A stretch of DNA of 23,229 nucleotides, from NCBI GenBank assembly GCA_002751075.1, contig NAOQ01000018.1, positions 58,740 through 81,968 of the forward strand. The letters are read 5' to 3'. Shown here piece after piece: positions 22,084 through 23,229 of the stretch. Below the pieces are notes generated by a model. The model saw only the letters and a program-made list of their open reading frames with translations. It ran no database searches and was not told where the DNA came from. The DNA is from Ichthyophonus hoferi (taxonomy: Eukaryota > Opisthokonta > Ichthyosporea > Ichthyophonida > Ichthyophonidae). Position 1 is the first letter of the stretch. The number at the start of each line of letters is the position of its first letter. The position numbers and the translations under genes are program-made.

Positions 22084-22214
22084 GAATGCAATTTCTATTG
22101 ATTGGTGGATGAAGTGGTGTCGGTATGTAGGCTATGAAGACAACATGTCGATGGGGCCAACCAATCCCACCTTAGGAGAGAATCCTGGACCAATAGATAA
22201 CTCTAAAATACAGG
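22084..22214 (+). CDS. USP-type deubiquitinase exon: DUSP domain core
   Basis: The exon reads NAISIDWWMKWCRYVGY and then ENPGPIDNSKIQ, ending CAGG|GTGAGA. The W-x3-W-x2-YVG(F/Y) start and the PGPIDNS signature are hallmarks of the DUSP domain in ubiquitin-specific proteases such as USP4, USP11 and USP15. USP32 has a similar region with PGAIDN. In these enzymes the domain lies before the catalytic cysteine protease domain and helps substrate or partner binding. Here the protein is partial: the rest of the DUSP domain and the protease must lie to the right of the window. Reading into the intron (to 22321) is not coding. I cannot tell which USP subfamily it is. Confidence 0.85.
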
Positions 22215-22447
22215 GTGAGAGCGCTACTTCACCCATTACTATTTTTTTTCTTTTTTTTGCACTTGCAATTCAAACACGTCTTTTCTATCTCTCTCTTCTT
22301 TGCTATTATAACCTTAACTAGCTGTATCTTGATTGTCGACCTAGTATGCCTAGTATCATCGTGTTGTTCGTGGTTGTATAAACAAACACAACCCTCCCTA
22401 ATATTCTCTATGTTTTTTTACGAAAACGTCGGTTGAGATAGCTACAA

Positions 22448-22494
22448 TATATAGATATGATAGATAGATATAGAGATATATAGATATATATATA
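22448..22494. repeat. (TAGA)/(TA) simple repeat
   Basis: An imperfect mix of TAGA, GATA and TATA words over about 45 bases. Confidence 0.7.
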
Positions 22495-22644
22495 GGTGTT
22501 TGCTTTACTTATTATTATAGTCATACACTTGCATTTTATTTTTTATTTTCCTTCTCTTATAGAGCATTCCTTGTAGATTTTACTCTGTTCTAGGTCTTTC
22601 TTAAAGAGAATGTGTTTGGAGTAAGACTGTGGTAATGTACTTTA

Positions 22645-22957
22645 CTATATTATATAGTATTTCATAGTGTAGTATAGTATTTTATAGTATAGTATAGTAC
22701 AGTATTTAATGATATAGTATTATATTTTATGTTATAGTATAGTATTTTATAGTATAGTATAGTACAGTATTTAATGGTATAGTATTATATTTTATATTAT
22801 AGTGTAGTATTTTATAGTATAGTATAGTACAGTATTTAATGGTATAGTAGTATATTTTATATTAATAGTATAGTATTTTATAGTATAGTATAGTATAGTA
22901 CAGTATTTAATGGTATAGTATTATATTTTATATTATAGTATAGTATTTTATAGTATA
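22645..22957. repeat. Tandem array, ~65-bp period, about 4.5 copies
   Basis: The anchor word TACAGTATTTAATG recurs near 22698, 22763, 22828 and 22899 (spacings 65, 65 and 71). Between anchors come GGTATAGTATTATATTTTAT and repeated TATAG words. The last unit is six bases longer through extra TATAG-type steps. The copies are very alike, so the array is young compared with the AT array at 19.6 kb. Confidence 0.9.
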
Positions 22958-23130
22958 TATGCCAGACAATACTGCACCCTAACTATATATTTTAAAATGT
23001 TTGATCTGTATTATTACTATAGTTTCACTGAACACCGATTAAAAACCACCCAGAGATATAATACTCTTTCTCTGTCTCTATCGATTTGATTATAATATCA
23101 TAATATATATACTATCATCCAACAACCCAA

Positions 23131-23229
23131 GCACATACATACATACACACATACATACCTACAGATATACATAGATGCATACATGCATGCATACATACAT
23201 ACATACATACATACATACATACATACATA
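23131..23229. repeat. (ACAT)n microsatellite at window edge
   Basis: ACAT repeats, imperfect up to about 23190 and then pure to the last base. The run continues beyond the window. Confidence 0.9.

Larger units (their letters stand above)
22215..23229 (+). other. Repeat-rich intron of the USP-type gene, running off the window
   Basis: I found no stretch continuing the DUSP domain after PGPIDNS here, so the next exon is probably outside. The interval holds a pyrimidine-rich run after the donor, a TAGA/TATA repeat (about 22448-22494), the ~65-bp TATAG array and a terminal (ACAT)n run. Confidence 0.55.

Noticed and set aside
21748-22101. Tyr/Ile/His/Val-rich frames on both strands
   Set aside because: They are translations of (ACAT)n and (AT)n microsatellites.
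1-23229. CRISPR arrays, bacterial operons, rRNA or tRNA genes
   Set aside because: No regularly spaced repeats with unique spacers, no ribosome-binding-site and operon layout, and no structured RNA were seen. The window is eukaryotic.

Overview
The window is AT-rich animal DNA with short GT-AG introns, many simple repeats and old LTR-element remains. TENT5 (FAM46) enzymes are, to my knowledge, an animal family. Together with the Ty1/copia fossils, the low GC and the (ACAT)n, (AT)n and TAGA-type microsatellites, this suggests an invertebrate, possibly a non-bilaterian. The species cannot be fixed from sequence alone.

Left part (1-5.6 kb). The best-supported gene is a two-exon gene on the minus strand (exons 5279-5155 and 4086-1875). 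It encodes a predicted 778-residue protein. The N-terminal ~360 residues are a complete TENT5/FAM46-type nucleotidyltransferase (non-canonical poly(A) polymerase) with its GS...DxD...E catalytic signature. An acidic, low-complexity linker, about three ankyrin repeats and a basic Ser/Lys/Arg/His tail follow in the same uninterrupted exon. The animal TENT5 proteins I know end soon after the catalytic core, so this fusion is the main finding.

Middle part (5.6-16.8 kb). From 5.6 to 9.5 kb I see no gene, only a duplicated ~83-bp segment, a paired CACGTG site and small hairpins. From about 9.5 to 16.8 kb lies a graveyard of LTR retroelements. A broken Ty1/copia pol runs on the minus strand (about 15.15 to 11.36 kb) with a putative LTR end beside it. 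A second gag-like stretch of the same polarity lies beyond that LTR. A small plus-strand LTR element with no recognisable genes (15376-16739) has two ~415-bp LTRs.

Right part (16.8-23.2 kb). A second host gene runs on the plus strand and leaves the window to the right. Two exons (ending at 20774, and 22084-22214) join in phase to give the start of a DUSP domain of the ubiquitin-specific protease (USP4/11/15- or USP32-like) type. A possible earlier exon lies at 19028-19107. Its introns carry several tandem arrays: a ~50-bp degraded AT array, a 10/15-bp (25-bp composite) TATATC array, a ~65-bp TATAG array and microsatellites.

The two host genes point away from each other and are separated by the retroelement-rich interval. 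Nothing in the sequence links their functions directly: one predicts RNA 3'-end tailing, the other ubiquitin removal.
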